DNA of 64,000 nt from Atherix ibis (GCA_958298945.1 OY282609.1:30043212-30107211); one strand, 5' to 3'. Numbered from the stretch's first letter, positions 24,810 through 36,017 are shown. Notes: generated from the sequence alone by a model not told the origin. Numbers and translations: made by a program.

Positions 24810-25540
24810 TTACAGATGGTAATTTCGCATAAAACACGAAGGTGTACCGAAAAAATTGTAAGACGCAACTCTTCCAGCATGGCTTGTTGAAGTGCCAACT
24901 CGAATGCTCGAGCATTTGTCAACTGCGTTAAATGCTGATAGATATACTGTCGGTAACCGTTTCCATGCAATGGGAATGGTTCAAAAAGTGGGAAATTAGC
25001 TCCCATAGCAACCGAAAGATATACTGGGAGACATTTAGTCACGGCAAGATGTTACTCGAACGACAGAAAGGAAACGGGTTTTTGCATCGCATGCCAAAAT
25101 GCAATATCTACGGTTCGAAGGTCACGTGTATCTGATGGGATCAGAGGGGTCTTAGTTATTATGAACTCCTAAAACCATCCGAAAGTATCTCTAGAGATCC
25201 TTATCGACTGCAGCTAATAAGATTGAACTAAGCTTTGGAAGAAAAAAATACGAAATAGGACGATCGACATGAGAAGGTGATTCTAATAAATGACAAAGCC
25301 AGGCCACACGTTAACGAAATCTGTCCGTACAAACTAGCAAGAAGTGAATTACGAAATCTTGCCCCTTGTGCATCATTCCCAAGATATTGCTTCTTCAGAT
25401 TTCCTTTACTTCCGGGCCATGCAGCCGACCATTTCCGAAGAGTCATTAACTTCTCATGAAGTACCAAAAAATGGCTTGATGAATGAATCGATTCAAAAAA
25501 AACAAAAAAAAATTCCTTCGAATTCTTCAGTTTAAGACTC
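24810..25540 (+). mobile_element. Mellifera/cecropia-like mariner relic (E1)
   Basis: Frame-jumping translation matches another mariner group: VGNRFHAMGMVQKVGN near 24955 (end of the DNA-binding region), GSKVTCI*WDQRGLSYYELL near 25110-25170, HEKVILINDKARPHVNE near 25270-25320 (the second catalytic Asp still there as NDKARPH), and DIASSDFLYFRAM near 25385 (the third Asp in SSD). The first catalytic Asp block is lost after GNGFLHR. No inverted ends were found. It is older than families A-D here, judging by decay. Confidence 0.78.
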
Positions 25541-25597
25541 GATAGAAGGCAGAAAATTGTTACTTTCGATGAGAGTTAGTTTGAATAAAATCATTTT

Positions 25598-26112
25598 GTA
25601 TCGCATTAACATTGTTAAGGAGCTGTTGGACTCTGTCCGCGACGAACCCAAATTTGCTCCAGAGGGAAACCAAAGCTTTGTACGACTCAAAACCGAAAAA
25701 GCGCGCCAAGTTCGGTCGAATGTGAAGGTTTTGCTTACAGTTTTCTTCGATTGCAGGAGCGTGGTGCATCATGAGTTTTTGCCACAGGGTGGAATGGTCA
25801 ATAAGTAATATTACCTGCAAGTTATGCGCAAGCAATCCGCCAGAAATGCCCGGATTTGTGGAAGAACAAAAATTGGCTTTTGCACCAATTTTTGTTCTTC
25901 CATAAATCAGAAACAGAAAAAAATCGAAGACGAGCCAAAACAAGTGCAAGCAAAGCAGCTGTCAAAAATTAACTGAACTTTCAAAATGGCCGAACTTGTC
26001 GGCATAAGTGAAAGACATGATTATCAACATAACGCCACAAAAAAAAATCGAAAATCTAATATACGTAACCCGCGGAAATTCAAAATCCGCAATACTTTTT
26101 TAACATACCTCG
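25598..26112. mobile_element. Family D mariner, inverted chimaera (D5)
   Basis: The left half (25598-25876) is plus-strand family D coding sequence (YRINIVKELLDSVRDEPKF, then VFFDCRSVVHHEFLPQGGMV). The right half (25885-26112) is the family D 5' end on the minus strand, ending at CGAGGTATG...with a TA at 26113. The two halves meet at a hairpin, so the element folds back on itself. It lies directly after the relic E1. Confidence 0.85.
25853..25908. repeat. Snap-back hairpin inside D5
   Basis: GATTTGTGGAAGAACAAAAATTGG (25853-25876) and its reverse complement (25885-25908), 24-base arms with one mismatch, around the 8-base loop CTTTTGCA. It marks the point where the element switches strand. Confidence 0.93.
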
Positions 26113-26179
26113 TACATAAATAAACGACAAAATTTGTTAAAAAAAAGACAAGAACTGATTCCTATTTTCAATAGGTCAA

Positions 26180-26645
26180 TAAAATTAGCGGTTACGTTCG
26201 CATCCTGGACAATGAATCGGCTCACTGAAATGCCGAAGTTGCCCAGCCTGCTAACAAAATGGCACTTAACATTATTAGACATGCACAGATAAAGAGACTG
26301 TTTTAGCACATTGGCCGAACATCATAAAACCAATTTTCTCAACAATCGTTCCAAAATTCTGGGCAAGGAAACTTCTCAGAATCAGGAGTGCGCACTTATC
26401 CATTATATCCTCTTCGTTAACCAAACTGGTCCTTCAGGTCATTCCTGTGGCCTTTACAAAATACCATTTTCCATATTTGGAAGGAATGCCACTTAACCCA
26501 GAATTTATTTTAAAATAAAACTCGTGCCATTGAGGTGCTCCTCTTAGACCGAACGAACAACTTCGTTTCCAGGCTTTGTTTTTTATTATTTTAAACATTG
26601 AATTTTTGCTCTACAAAATTTAATATTCTGTGACTTTTTACTCCA
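26180..26645 (+). mobile_element. I-like LINE 3' remnant (RNase H end)
   Basis: Begins in the last part of RNase H: GYVRILDNESAH*NAEVAQP near 26192, equivalent to GHVGIVGNE in related copies. It continues with a Cys/His-type tail (FRSFLWPL...FHIWKECHLTQN near 26430-26500, equivalent to FPIIHILQECHITKN at 59.9 kb). The 3' end (GCTCTACAAAATTTAATATT) resembles the 59 kb copy. Decayed and non-coding. Confidence 0.7.
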
Positions 26646-28309
26646 ATTAACAATCGTCCAGTTCTTTTTAAGGAAGCAAAGATCTTAGAGACATAGAGTC
26701 ATGGTTGTTGCACTATAAATGGGCGTTTACATGCAAGACCAGTAATTTCTCTTTTGGCTCAGAGATCTTAAACAGTAATTGGGGAGTGACTCTCCAAAAA
26801 ATAATACTTTATAACTGATTGAATAAATTGGTGGGTAAGAGTCCTAGTCAGAAAACTTGCCACCATAACAATGTTACTACTAAAATTGGCGACTAGTACA
26901 AAATTAATACCCGAGAGTGCGCTTACAGATTTCGACTTCTGGAACTGCTATTCAAAAAGTCAGTGGTGACTCAAGAAATTAGAATTTCTTCTCAAAACAA
27001 ATTATACCTGGTTCTGAGGCTAAAAGTATGAATAGGGTTTGAAAGTAATAGAAAATTGTTAACTTTATAGAGTAATGCCATAAAGAATCGATCGCTATTT
27101 TGTGATGCCATTAAATTTCGCCTACCTTATAAGATAAACCCGATTAGGTGATGCAATAAAATTTTTTACAACAACACAAATTGTCAAAACCCACTAGAAT
27201 TATTGAAACATTTCGAATATTGAAAATGTCTTCTTATAAATTTCATGGATTAAGGTTTGAATATAAAAGAAAATTTCGAAAATTTAACAATAATTTTATT
27301 TGTCAACATTACCTCATCATCGTCATATGTAAATGGTACCAGCAAGTGTAGTACACTTTTTAACATTATTATTCTCTTTGTTGTTATTGTTAATATTATT
27401 AACATTTCTACCATTATTATTTCTGTTATTGTTAGTGTTTGGTATGAATATTGAAAATTGAATTGAATTGTAACGATGACAATTTCCCTTTTACCTGAAA
27501 GCAAAGTAAAATTTAAAAAACAAGCTCAAATATTACAACCTACACGCGAAAAGGTGTTTCCTTTTATTTTTCCAATAAAAATCGGTGTATTGATTTGTCA
27601 TTGCTTATATTGTACACGAAAATTGAAGAGATCTGATGGCTGTCTCTTTATATGAATTTCGAACAAACAAAATTCAAAGGTAATAATTTCCAAGCGACTT
27701 TCCCTTTTTTCCATAATTTTCTTTTCAGCAATGATAATTTTCCATCTTTTTCATAATTTTCGTTTATCTAATATTTTATATGGTATCTCTCAGTCGATAG
27801 TTATTATATAGTGGAAAATTTTCTGATTATTATTATTTTCTAATATGGCTGATGTCTTCTATTAAAAAAAAAATGAAATGAAATAGATAGTTTTGCGTAT
27901 TTTCTTATTAGTAGATTCATATTTCATCGAGCAAAAAAAAAAAGAAAGCGTTGCGATATTTTTGTGCTAACTAAAGAAAACTCACAAAATTTAATTAGAC
28001 ACCAATAAGATGGGTTTGCGTAATTTTAGCAACATTTCGAACTTTCTCAATATCTGCAAAACTTTTAAAACAGTTAAAAATTGCCAAACTATTTGTATTG
28101 GATGAGAACCCAGTTTCAGAAATAGGATCCCAACTTGAATGGTGATAAGTTAAATTAAAGCACAAAAGTTTCAAAGAGTATAAACTGAGTTGAGGACGGA
28201 AGGACCCTATCACTTAGGGTTGATATTTTTCTTATTTGGAATTATTATAAGATTTTAACAAAATATGCTTAGAGGGTGAGTACAGAGGTGTTATTTAAAG
28301 AACTATCAG
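26646..28309. other. AT-rich stretch without recognisable genes
   Basis: Contains ATT/TAA-rich simple sequence at about 27350-27440. The minus-strand and plus-strand open frames there are products of that composition. Nothing else was recognised. Confidence 0.55.
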
Positions 28310-28311
28310 GG

Positions 28312-28448
28312 GGTATAAGCTTAAATCCGCATTATTTGGTCATAGATGGCGTGAGCTAGGGTATTAAGCTACCATGGGCACGCCATACTTTTTTTTATAA
28401 GTTGGACATCTGTAAACATTAATCAGTGTACATTGTCAGCAATTTAAA
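28312..28448 (+). mobile_element. Solo 5' end of the C-family mariner (C3)
   Basis: About 137 bp matching only the left end and leader of C1/C2: GTATAAGCTTAAATCCGC, then GGTCATAGATGGCGTGA, then GGCACGCCATAC and the leader up to the point before the start codon. It breaks into an A-rich tract. No transposase coding remains. Confidence 0.88.
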
Positions 28449-28689
28449 AAAAAAAAAAAACAGAAAAATATGAGAAAATAATTTAAAAAATCATAGTATA
28501 AAAAAAGAATAATGGGAGATAATAAAGAAAAAAAAGAAAAAACGAAAATAATAAGAAAATAGGATAAAATAATAACAAAATGCATTGACGAATCGTTGGA
28601 AAAACTGATCGAATGTGGTTAACAGATCTACTTTAAGCCGCTAATGATGGCATAGCCAAAGTAAAACTTTTAGACATTCATCGAGGGAG

Positions 28690-29066
28690 TTTGGCATCCC
28701 AGAAAAGCATGACGAATACTATTCTCATTAAGTCTGCCCAACCTTTAGCATACGCCAGTGACATCGAAATTATGTGTCGATCAGAAAAAGTTGTGCGAGA
28801 AGTCTTCACCAAAATTGGTCCTGCAGCGAAAAATCTTGGACTACACATAAATAATGAAGTCGCATACAGATAGGAGATTATAGCTTCGAAAGAGTTAAAT
28901 CATTCTCCTATTTGGGGTTAATGGTTGCAACGGATACAACATGGAGAATAAATGCGTATGCGGCTCCATAGAGCCTCTTTCAGTCTACCTAAATTATTTC
29001 GCTCAAAAATTCTGCCAATAACATCGAAGCTACTGTTGTACAAGACACGGTTCTTACCAGTCCTAA
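28690..29066 (+). pseudogene. RTE-like LINE reverse transcriptase, left half
   Basis: Encodes part of a LINE reverse transcriptase: TNTILIKSAQPLAYASDIEIM carries the active-site box, with YADD changed to YASD. It is followed by RSEKVVREVFTKIGPAAKNLGLHINN. After a stop, RVKSFSYLGLMVATDTTW and LPKLFRSKILPITSKLLLYKT give the thumb region (SKLLSRKTKLLLYKT type). The reading is interrupted at 29066 by another LINE and resumes at 30407. The clade (RTE-like) is judged from motif wording and is less certain than the LINE call. Frameshifts and stops make it non-functional. Confidence 0.82.
29050..29066. repeat. Target-site duplication, left copy
   Basis: GTTCTTACCAGTCCTAA, the last 17 bases of the interrupted LINE before the R1-like insertion. 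An identical copy is at 30407-30423. Confidence 0.95.
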
Positions 29067-30406
29067 CGTCTGAGGGTGCGCGTGGCCGGATTGGTTGGCA
29101 TGCTGGTGCGAGTGCTTTGCAAGGAATGGAGGCTTCGGACCAGAGCGGTGAGAATCTTGTACAGAAGTGTGTTTGTTCCATGTGCGATGTATGCGTCGTG
29201 TGTGTGGGCTGATACTATGCGCCACCAGTATGCGAGGGTGGCCATAAATTCAGTGCAGCGTATGGTGTTGTATGCATGTTTGAATGTGTGTAGGACCGTG
29301 TCGACCGAGGCGATGCAGGTTCTCATGGGAAAAATTCCATCTCCACTACCGTCTGCGGCGGGGCATCCCGCTGGCAGGTTGTCCGGTTGGTAATGATGAG
29401 GTTCAGAATCTTAGTCCGCGCCATCAGCGCGTACTGGTCCTGAACAAGATGAATGAGATATGGCAGCAACGATTCGATGAGAGTGTGAATGGCAGAGGGA
29501 CGTACATGTTCATACCGGATGTGTGCTTTTTCTCTGCGTATGGTTTTGAATTTGGTCTGTTCCTTGGGTATTTGCTCATGGGACACGCCAGTATGAATGG
29601 GTTCCTGTATAGGCGTGGTCTGGCTACGAAGGTTAGATGCCCTTGTGGGGCGAAGGAGGAGAGTGTTAAGCACCTTCTCGTGGAGTGTGGCGTGTACGGG
29701 GACTTGCGTGATTTGGAAGCGTGTGGAATCGTGGTGAATGAGGAGGGTGTGAATGTGAGTGGTGTGTTGAGTGTGAAAGAGAGATATGAATGCTTGAATG
29801 CGTTTGCCGTGGCACTGTTTGAGAGATGAATGAGAATGGTGCGTGAATGAATGCGTAAATGACACGTAGGGTAGCTACAACCGGGTGAAAGACCAAGGTC
29901 GATTCCGGTTGTACCTTCGGGTTTTGGCGAACCCGCGTACCTGAGCTGGCTTAGCGGTGCCTAGGAATTTACAAGATTCGTTACCGTAGCTTTACGAGCG
30001 GAGTACAAACCAAAGTACTCTTAAAACAAAAATGGGTACCGCGGGGATCGGGAGCCCCATAGTAGAATATATTGTGCCCGATTGAGGTGAGGCGCCATTT
30101 GGCAGCTACGTGGTGGTTGTGGTTAATACCCATGTCGCGGGTATGGTCTTCTGATCGCAGGTGGGAGGTAACTGGCAATTGTAGCAATGCATTGGACTTA
30201 TCTAGGTCACTGTCACCGCTAATGACAGTAGAGGTTTAGATAGTCCTCGCCACCAGCAGGTGGAGAGTCAACTTGTAACTGATTTTATCTGTTAACTGCC
30301 AGTAATGGTGGTGCGTTGATTGAGCATATCTCGATTCCTATAGTCGTAGGCGACTCGTGGTTTTATGCGCGGGCAACTAAACTACGTTAAATAATAAACT
30401 ATAACT
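29067..30406 (+). mobile_element. 5'-truncated R1-like LINE inserted in the RTE-like LINE
   Basis: 1340 bp enclosed by an exact 17-bp target duplication. It is GC-richer than its surroundings. The left end lies within the reverse transcriptase coding region. The right part (29830-30406) is 3' untranslated and ends in a TAA-rich tail (GTTAAATAATAAACTATAACT). Being 5'-truncated, it fits target-primed reverse transcription. Confidence 0.9.
29076..29829 (+). pseudogene. R1-like LINE ORF2 C-terminal part
   Basis: About 250 residues of the region after the reverse transcriptase fingers/palm: VLCKEWRLRTRAVRILYRSV, then FVPCAMYASCVWADTM (the LLYGAEVW-type block) and NSVQRMVLYACLNVCRTVST. A single frameshift near 29335 leads into RRGIPLAGCPVG and NEIWQQRFDESVNGRGTYMF. 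The C-terminal zinc-binding motif is CPCGAKEESVKHLLVEC (CX1C...H...C) ending at HLLVECGVYGDLR. It terminates at the natural stop at 29829. This arrangement is typical of the R1/Waldo/TRAS group; the exact clade is an inference. The endonuclease and most of the reverse transcriptase are absent through truncation. Confidence 0.88.
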
Positions 30407-30423
30407 GTTCTTACCAGTCCTAA
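30407..30423. repeat. Target-site duplication, right copy
   Basis: Exact repeat of the 17 bases at 29050-29066. The host LINE reading continues directly after it. Confidence 0.95.
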
Positions 30424-30670
30424 TATATTGTTCGGAAACTTGGGATATCAGAAAAAAACTATTACGAAATCTTATCCACGTTCGAGAAGAGAATCTTTTG
30501 AAGAATTTTCGGCATCTTACATAAAAATGAACGAATCTGTAGCCTATTTAACTGGTTGTGGATAAAGTTAATCTGAATAGGCTGCGCTGGGTTGGACACT
30601 TAATCAAACGACGGCATTAGCGAGGGTACCAAAAACATGCTGGTGAAGCCAGGAGGCCTAGAGTTTTTTT
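30424..30670 (+). pseudogene. RTE-like LINE, right half
   Basis: Continuation of the LINE that starts at 28690: the sequence after the duplication encodes pieces such as LFGNLGYQ (SETW-type block decayed), then LNRLRWVGHLIKRRH near 30570-30605 (the RLRWAGHV block common in such LINE C-termini). The coding then fades out, with AT-rich simple sequence after 30700. Non-functional. Confidence 0.72.
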
Positions 30671-32280
30671 CATTCAGAGGGCCTACCCCAGTTATCACAC
30701 CATTAATAATGATAAAATAAAATAATAAGTAAATATCATAGAAAAAAACAAGAAGTGGCCGAGAAATTTAGGAGAAAATCATAAAAAGGCTGGGTTAAAA
30801 TATTCGCATTTAATTCTTCAAATATTTTCCCAAGCATCTACTGGACATAATTCCTTAATTGTACTCGAACATTTCTCTCCTAAAAAAAATCAATTCCATT
30901 AATGCAATTATAGAAAAAATAAAAATGGAAAAATATCTGATTTTAGTCTCCACATTATAAAATTAGGTCGTCTTTATTGAAAGTAAATACGAATCACTCT
31001 ACAGAATCGCTGTGTACGCATACCTCTCTCGTCATAGCTTTTTTTTTTAGATTGGTGAATCCGCTAAAATTTAAACTCGTATTTATAATACAGTTTTCTT
31101 TTGGAAAAGGTGAATTGTTTAATAGGTCGTGAGAAAATACGAAAATTCAAAAATCAATTGTAGAGTTTCAACAAAGACAGCTCTTATAAGAAATTATTAA
31201 GACGCACGGAAATAGATCCAAGGTGGGTGCAATAGTAATTGTTTATGGAAAAAGATTGAATTTGCATATTTTTGGAGAAAAAAACAGAATTTTGCTTCGT
31301 AGACGACATAAGAAGAATTTTAATCTTCAAACGATTTTCAAAAAAAAAATCTCATTTTGGTTATTTATATCAATCCAATAATAAGTTTTCCATTATTTTT
31401 AAATCGTTAAGCGTAATTTTTACATAAAAATAGTCTTTTCAGAAAGAAAGTGTAGAGATTTTACGGGCATCACTGCAAATTACAGCAAATGTGTGACAAT
31501 AAAAATTCTTAAAATTCATTCATTATTTTAAAAATAATTCCAAAAATTAATGTTAACAATTAGTTGGAAAATTATCAAGAATTTTAACTGAAAATATACG
31601 TTTTACTCAATTTATTTTTGGTTTTTTTTTTAATAAAGAAATTTTTTTTAAGAAGTCCTCTTCCGTGTGTAGGAGGACAAAAATAGTCAACTTATTTGTA
31701 GATGCAATCATCCGAGAAAAAGAAGAAAAACATTTTTTGGCAACCGATAAAATGACCAAATTCAAAAAAAAAAAATATTTTCTGTTAAAATGCAAAGAAA
31801 AAATAATGAATAATGATTAAAAATGCTTTGCAACAATTTAGGAAGCTGAACCGTTGAAATTGTGATCTTGAAATAATTCGGGAAAATATTTAAATGTAAA
31901 TTTGACTATTCGTAGTAAAGACAATCACCCCGAAATAATCCGCTTAATTTTCCGAAATATTTGGTCAGTATTTCTACAAATTATGATATTCTTAAAAAAA
32001 AATTAAAGAAATGCGAAAATGTCGTCTTCCAATTCACACTAAGTTTAAGCGAAAATATTTTTTACGATTAAGAGTAATTATTGCATGTGAAAGAGAGTCT
32101 TTACAAAAATGAATAAGGCTGTAAATGTAATAATTTTAATATTATTACACTTCCTACAGAAAATATTCTGAAATAGTATCAATTATCGTTTAAAAACTGA
32201 ACAAGAAAAATTATGTTCTCATAATTCCAGTTTTAATTCAAAACAAAATTCGATGAGAGAATAGTTTAAATAACTCTGAG
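30671..32280. other. AT-rich stretch without recognisable genes
   Basis: No coding region, RNA or repeat was recognised; many A and T runs. Confidence 0.55.
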
Positions 32281-32491
32281 AGATTTAAACGGCCAAAAGA
32301 TGAACTTAGTAGCGCCAGACTTTTATGCGTACTAAAGAGAAACTAACCTTGGGCGAAGAGTCCTAAAACTATTAAACTAGTTTTGAACATCTAACGATAT
32401 TAGTAGCGCCACAGCTGAAAACGGTCAAAAAATGAATTGCTACTAGACAATGCTGGCTACATTAGCGGACATTCAACTTTTTAATTATATA
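32281..32491. repeat. Degenerate repeat on the left side of B1
   Basis: Loose copies of ACGGCCAAAAGATGAACT...TAGTAGCGCC at about 32290 and 32400. A similar copy (ATGGACAAAAGGTGAACTGA...GGCGCTGCTA) lies at about 33872 on the other side of B1. This suggests an older repeat block split by the insertion. Confidence 0.45.
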
Positions 32492-33740
32492 GGGTGGTCC
32501 ATCTAGCGGTTCCATTTTGAAGTACTAGAGTGTTAAATGTCAACACGAATTGACAGATTGTTAGTTGAAAGTCAGAATTTTAGGAAATGGTGATCCATAC
32601 GCTTGAAGAAAAATGGGAAATATTGAGAATTTACTTTCAAAGTGGTGAGTCTTCAACCCAAACTGTGAGAAATTTTTAAAAAAAATGAGCAAAGATCGAA
32701 TGCCATCACGTCAACTTGTGGACAAATTCGTGAAGGTAGTTTGCGAAACTGGTCTCTAGGTTGCCAAAGCAACTCGTTCCCGCTCTAAGGCAGTGCGTAC
32801 GACCGAGAATATTACCGCCGTTGCTAAAAAAGTGTCAGTGATCATCCATCAACATCAACTCGTTACCGTTCTCAGGAATTGAACATTTCTCGCACTTCTC
32901 TGTTGAGAATTTTGCATAAAGACCTCGGTATGAAAGCTTAAAAAGTTCAATTTGTCCAACAGCTAAAGCCGCATGACCATCCGATGCGTTTTCGGTTTGC
33001 CCAATGGGCTCAAGATCAATTGGCCGAAGATGAGCATTTTTACCGAAAAATCATCTTTTCGGATGAGGCCCATTTCCACCTCGGTGGGTATGTCAAGAAA
33101 CAAAATTGTCGCATCTGGGGCTGAGAAAATCCATACGTCACCATGAAAAAGCCGATGCATCCACAACGAGTCACGGTTTGGTGCGGATTTTGGAGTGGAG
33201 TTCGAAAACTATGAAGGTGCCGCCGTTACGGTCAATGGTGAGCGCTATCGTGGTATGCTCAACGAATTTTTGTTTGTAAAAGTTGAAGAGAATGGCATGG
33301 ACGACATTTGGTTTCAACAGGACGGGGCCACTTGCCACACAGCCAACGTAACAATCCAACTTTTGGGCACTGCTTTCGAAAACCGAATAATCAGTCGAAA
33401 TTCTGATGTCAATTGGCCGCCTCGGAGCTGTGATTTGAGCCCGTTGGATTATTTTCTGTGGGGAGCCGTTAAGAATAAATGTAACGCAAGCCATCCAGAG
33501 ACAATTGAGGCCTTGAAACACGAAATCAGAGTTGCCCGGACAATCGAAAATGTACTGAAAAATTGGGTCGAGCGAATGGGGTACTGTAACGCCAGCCGTG
33601 GAAGTAATTTAAATGATGTTGTGTTTTATTCTTAAATTTCAAGGTTCAATCTTTTTAATAAAACCGGAAATTTGAAAAAACGTACACTAGTTTTTTTTTT
33701 ATTTTTTTTTTAAAATGGAACTTCTAAATGGTCCATCCTG
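32492..33740 (+). mobile_element. Family B DD41D Tc1/mariner element (B1)
   Basis: 1249 bp between TA dinucleotides. Left end GGGTGGTCCATCTAGCGGTT, right end the imperfect inverse AATGGTCCATCCTG. The family is distinct from A in its ends but related in protein. Confidence 0.9.
32587..33635 (+). pseudogene. Family B DD41D transposase pseudogene (B1)
   Basis: Start MVIHTLEEKWEILRIYFQSG at 32587, with a stop after VRNF at the A-rich tract near 32680. The second half of the DNA-binding region is frameshifted. IIFSDEAHFHLGGYVKKQNC (first Asp) lies near 33050 and a stop follows CRIWG. About 30 bases are missing at 33196 (GGIIGP block), which shifts the frame. The final 146 codons are open, with WFQQDGATCHTA (second Asp), WPPRSCDLSPLDYFLWGAVK (third Asp, 41 residues later) and the C-terminal RGSNLNDVVFYS. 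All three catalytic Asp codons survive, but in different frames. Confidence 0.9.
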
Positions 33741-33742
33741 TA

Positions 33743-34011
33743 TAAAAGCTCTGGAGCTAAAAACAATTCCAAAAAGGAAACTTATTTTGAATTCTGCAAA
33801 TTAAAGAGTCGTTTGGGCTTAATAATGCTACTGAGGAATGACACTACTAACTCGAAAGCCCACAACTTAAAATGGACAAAAGGTGAACTGAAATTAGGCG
33901 CTGCTAACTATGGAATCGCTGGATCATAAAAAGACGAAAAGAGAAACTAATTTTGAAGTAAAATAAAACTAGGAGGTGGAATTTCTTTTTCATAAAAAAG
34001 TAATAAATCTA
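33743..34011. repeat. Degenerate repeat on the right side of B1
   Basis: Shares loose motifs (GGACAAAAGGTGAACT, GCGCTGCTA, AGAGAAACTAATTTTGAA) with the segment left of B1. No coding content. Confidence 0.4.
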
Positions 34012-34013
34012 TA

Positions 34014-34899
34014 GGGTTTTCCAAAAAGAGTGATATGATTTCTTTTCAACAAAAAAAAACACACTAATTGTTAAAGAAATTCAAATGTTTTTTATTTTAT
34101 GTGAAGTACAATCGATATAAAACGTCATTCAAATGGCCTCCACGACTTCTTTTGCAGGAACGAATTCGATGCACCCAATTTTCAAACACTTTTTCCACTA
34201 AATCAAGTCGTATGTCATGAATAGCACGTCTTCTAAAGCTTGAAGAGAGCCTGGTTTATTGCTAAAGACCAATGACTTCAAATAACCCCACAAGAAATAG
34301 TCTAATGGTGTTAAATCACAACTTCTTGGTGGCCATTCAATGTCACAATTTCTTGAAATAATCGAATCTCCAAACTTTTCTAGCAATAATTCGGTTGTTG
34401 CACGAGCTGTGTGGCACGTAGCCCCGTCTTGTTGGAATCAGATATTGTCAAGATCAACTTCTTCCAATTTCGGCCATAAAAAGTTGGTTATCATCGATCT
34501 ATACCGCTCTCCATTGACAGTAACGGTGTTGTCAGCTTTATTTCGAAAGAAGTATGGACCGATGATTCCACCAGACCAAATACCACACCAAACTGTCAAT
34601 TTAGGTGAATGTAATGGGTGTTCATGAATAATTTTTAGATTTTCTTCGCACCAGAATCAACAGTTTTGTTTATTTACCGCACCACTCAGATGAAAGTAAG
34701 CGCACGAAAAGTTGCAATTGGAGAACGATTATTTTGATAATAAAATTGAATAATTTGTAAATGTTGTTCTTGCGTATATCTCTCCACGATAACATTGTAA
34801 ACATTACTGAATACAACGAAAACAAAAAAGACAGATCATGACATATTACAAATGGCCGAAACGTCACTTAGAAATCATATCACTCTTATTGGAAAACCC
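34014..34899 (-). mobile_element. Family A DD41D Tc1/mariner element, internally deleted (A4)
   Basis: 886 bp flanked by TA with good family A ends. On the minus strand the start region (N-terminal residues up to TFRAL) is joined directly to FHLSGAVNKQ, so the second helix-turn-helix and the first catalytic Asp are gone. The start codon itself is changed (ATG to GTG). Downstream, LDNI*FQQDGATCHTA keeps the second Asp after a Trp-to-stop change, and DLTPLDYFLWGYLK keeps the third. The deletion differs from that of A1, so the two copies shrank independently. Confidence 0.88.
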
Positions 34900-34901
34900 T
34901 A

Positions 34902-36017
34902 TATTACAAAATTAGTAAATCGTATAGAAAACTCAAGGGTAAACGTAGTGAAAACGGCCTAACCAGTCACTTATACTCATTTACGGTCGCATTTTCCTAT
35001 AATACAGCTGAGTTATTTTTTGTATTATTTTTTCTTGTAATTTTATGCATTTTTTTCGAAACTAAAACAAGTTCGTTTTTTTCTAAAGTATTCGAGGTGA
35101 ACTGGTATACAAAATTTAGAACAAACTAGAATAATAAATACTGTGTCGTAAGTACTTGTAAACGGTGTACATTTTCATGAATAATAATTATAACTACCTC
35201 TTCGTAAGTGGTACTCATTAACTTTTTTAATTCGTAATAAACGTCAATTGTTCATTAGGCGCAAAATAGATTAGAACAATAATATTAGCACAATAGAGTT
35301 GTATATCGTCGAATTTAATCGGATAATATGTGAATAAAAATTCATATATTCAATTGAAGAATAGGTAAAGATGAAGGCTTCTACTACTAAAAGAATTATT
35401 GAAAAAAAGAATACTAATTTAGCGTCACTGGCATAACGCAAAACCTTTACCATAAAAGCTTCAATTATGCACTATCAAAAAAGTCCTCAAAAAAATTTCT
35501 CAACACTGACTCAAAGCCTGGTTCACGATTGACTGACAACTGCAAAAGATGTTATTTTCAGAAAAATAATTTATTTTTAGTGCAGTTCTCGACAAAATCG
35601 TTACCTTTAAGAGTACATTCGAAACTTTTTTAAATTCAAACAATATAAAATGCAGATACTATCACTAACAATGCGATCTGATATTAAAAATTAATTTTAA
35701 AAGCAAAACTACACAACCACTAAAAAATGGCGCCCCCATAATTTTCCCAAATAATTGTGGGACTCTGGTCCAAAATAAATTCTTTAATATAAAAACAAAT
35801 TTAGTCCATCAGGAATATTGCATAAATTAAGACCCCAAGAGCAAAAGGACAAATTTTTGGTTCATTGAATTTTTGATTTTTTTGATTCTTGCTCGCAATA
35901 AGACTCTTAATAAATTTAAAGTAATTTTTCGATAATCAAAGAATTTTTTTTCCGAAGTATACAAGGTCTAATTTTTGGTTCATTAAGGATATATCGTTCT
36001 TTTTTCGATAATCAAAG
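34902..36017. other. AT-rich stretch without recognisable genes
   Basis: No gene, RNA or mobile element end was recognised. Confidence 0.5.

Noticed and set aside
27250..27504. Overlapping hydrophobic frames on both strands
   Set aside because: Produced by ATT/TAA-rich simple sequence; no conserved motif.
29666..29896. Minus-strand Ser/His-rich frames opposite the R1-like LINE
   Set aside because: They are antisense shadows of the clear LINE coding region.
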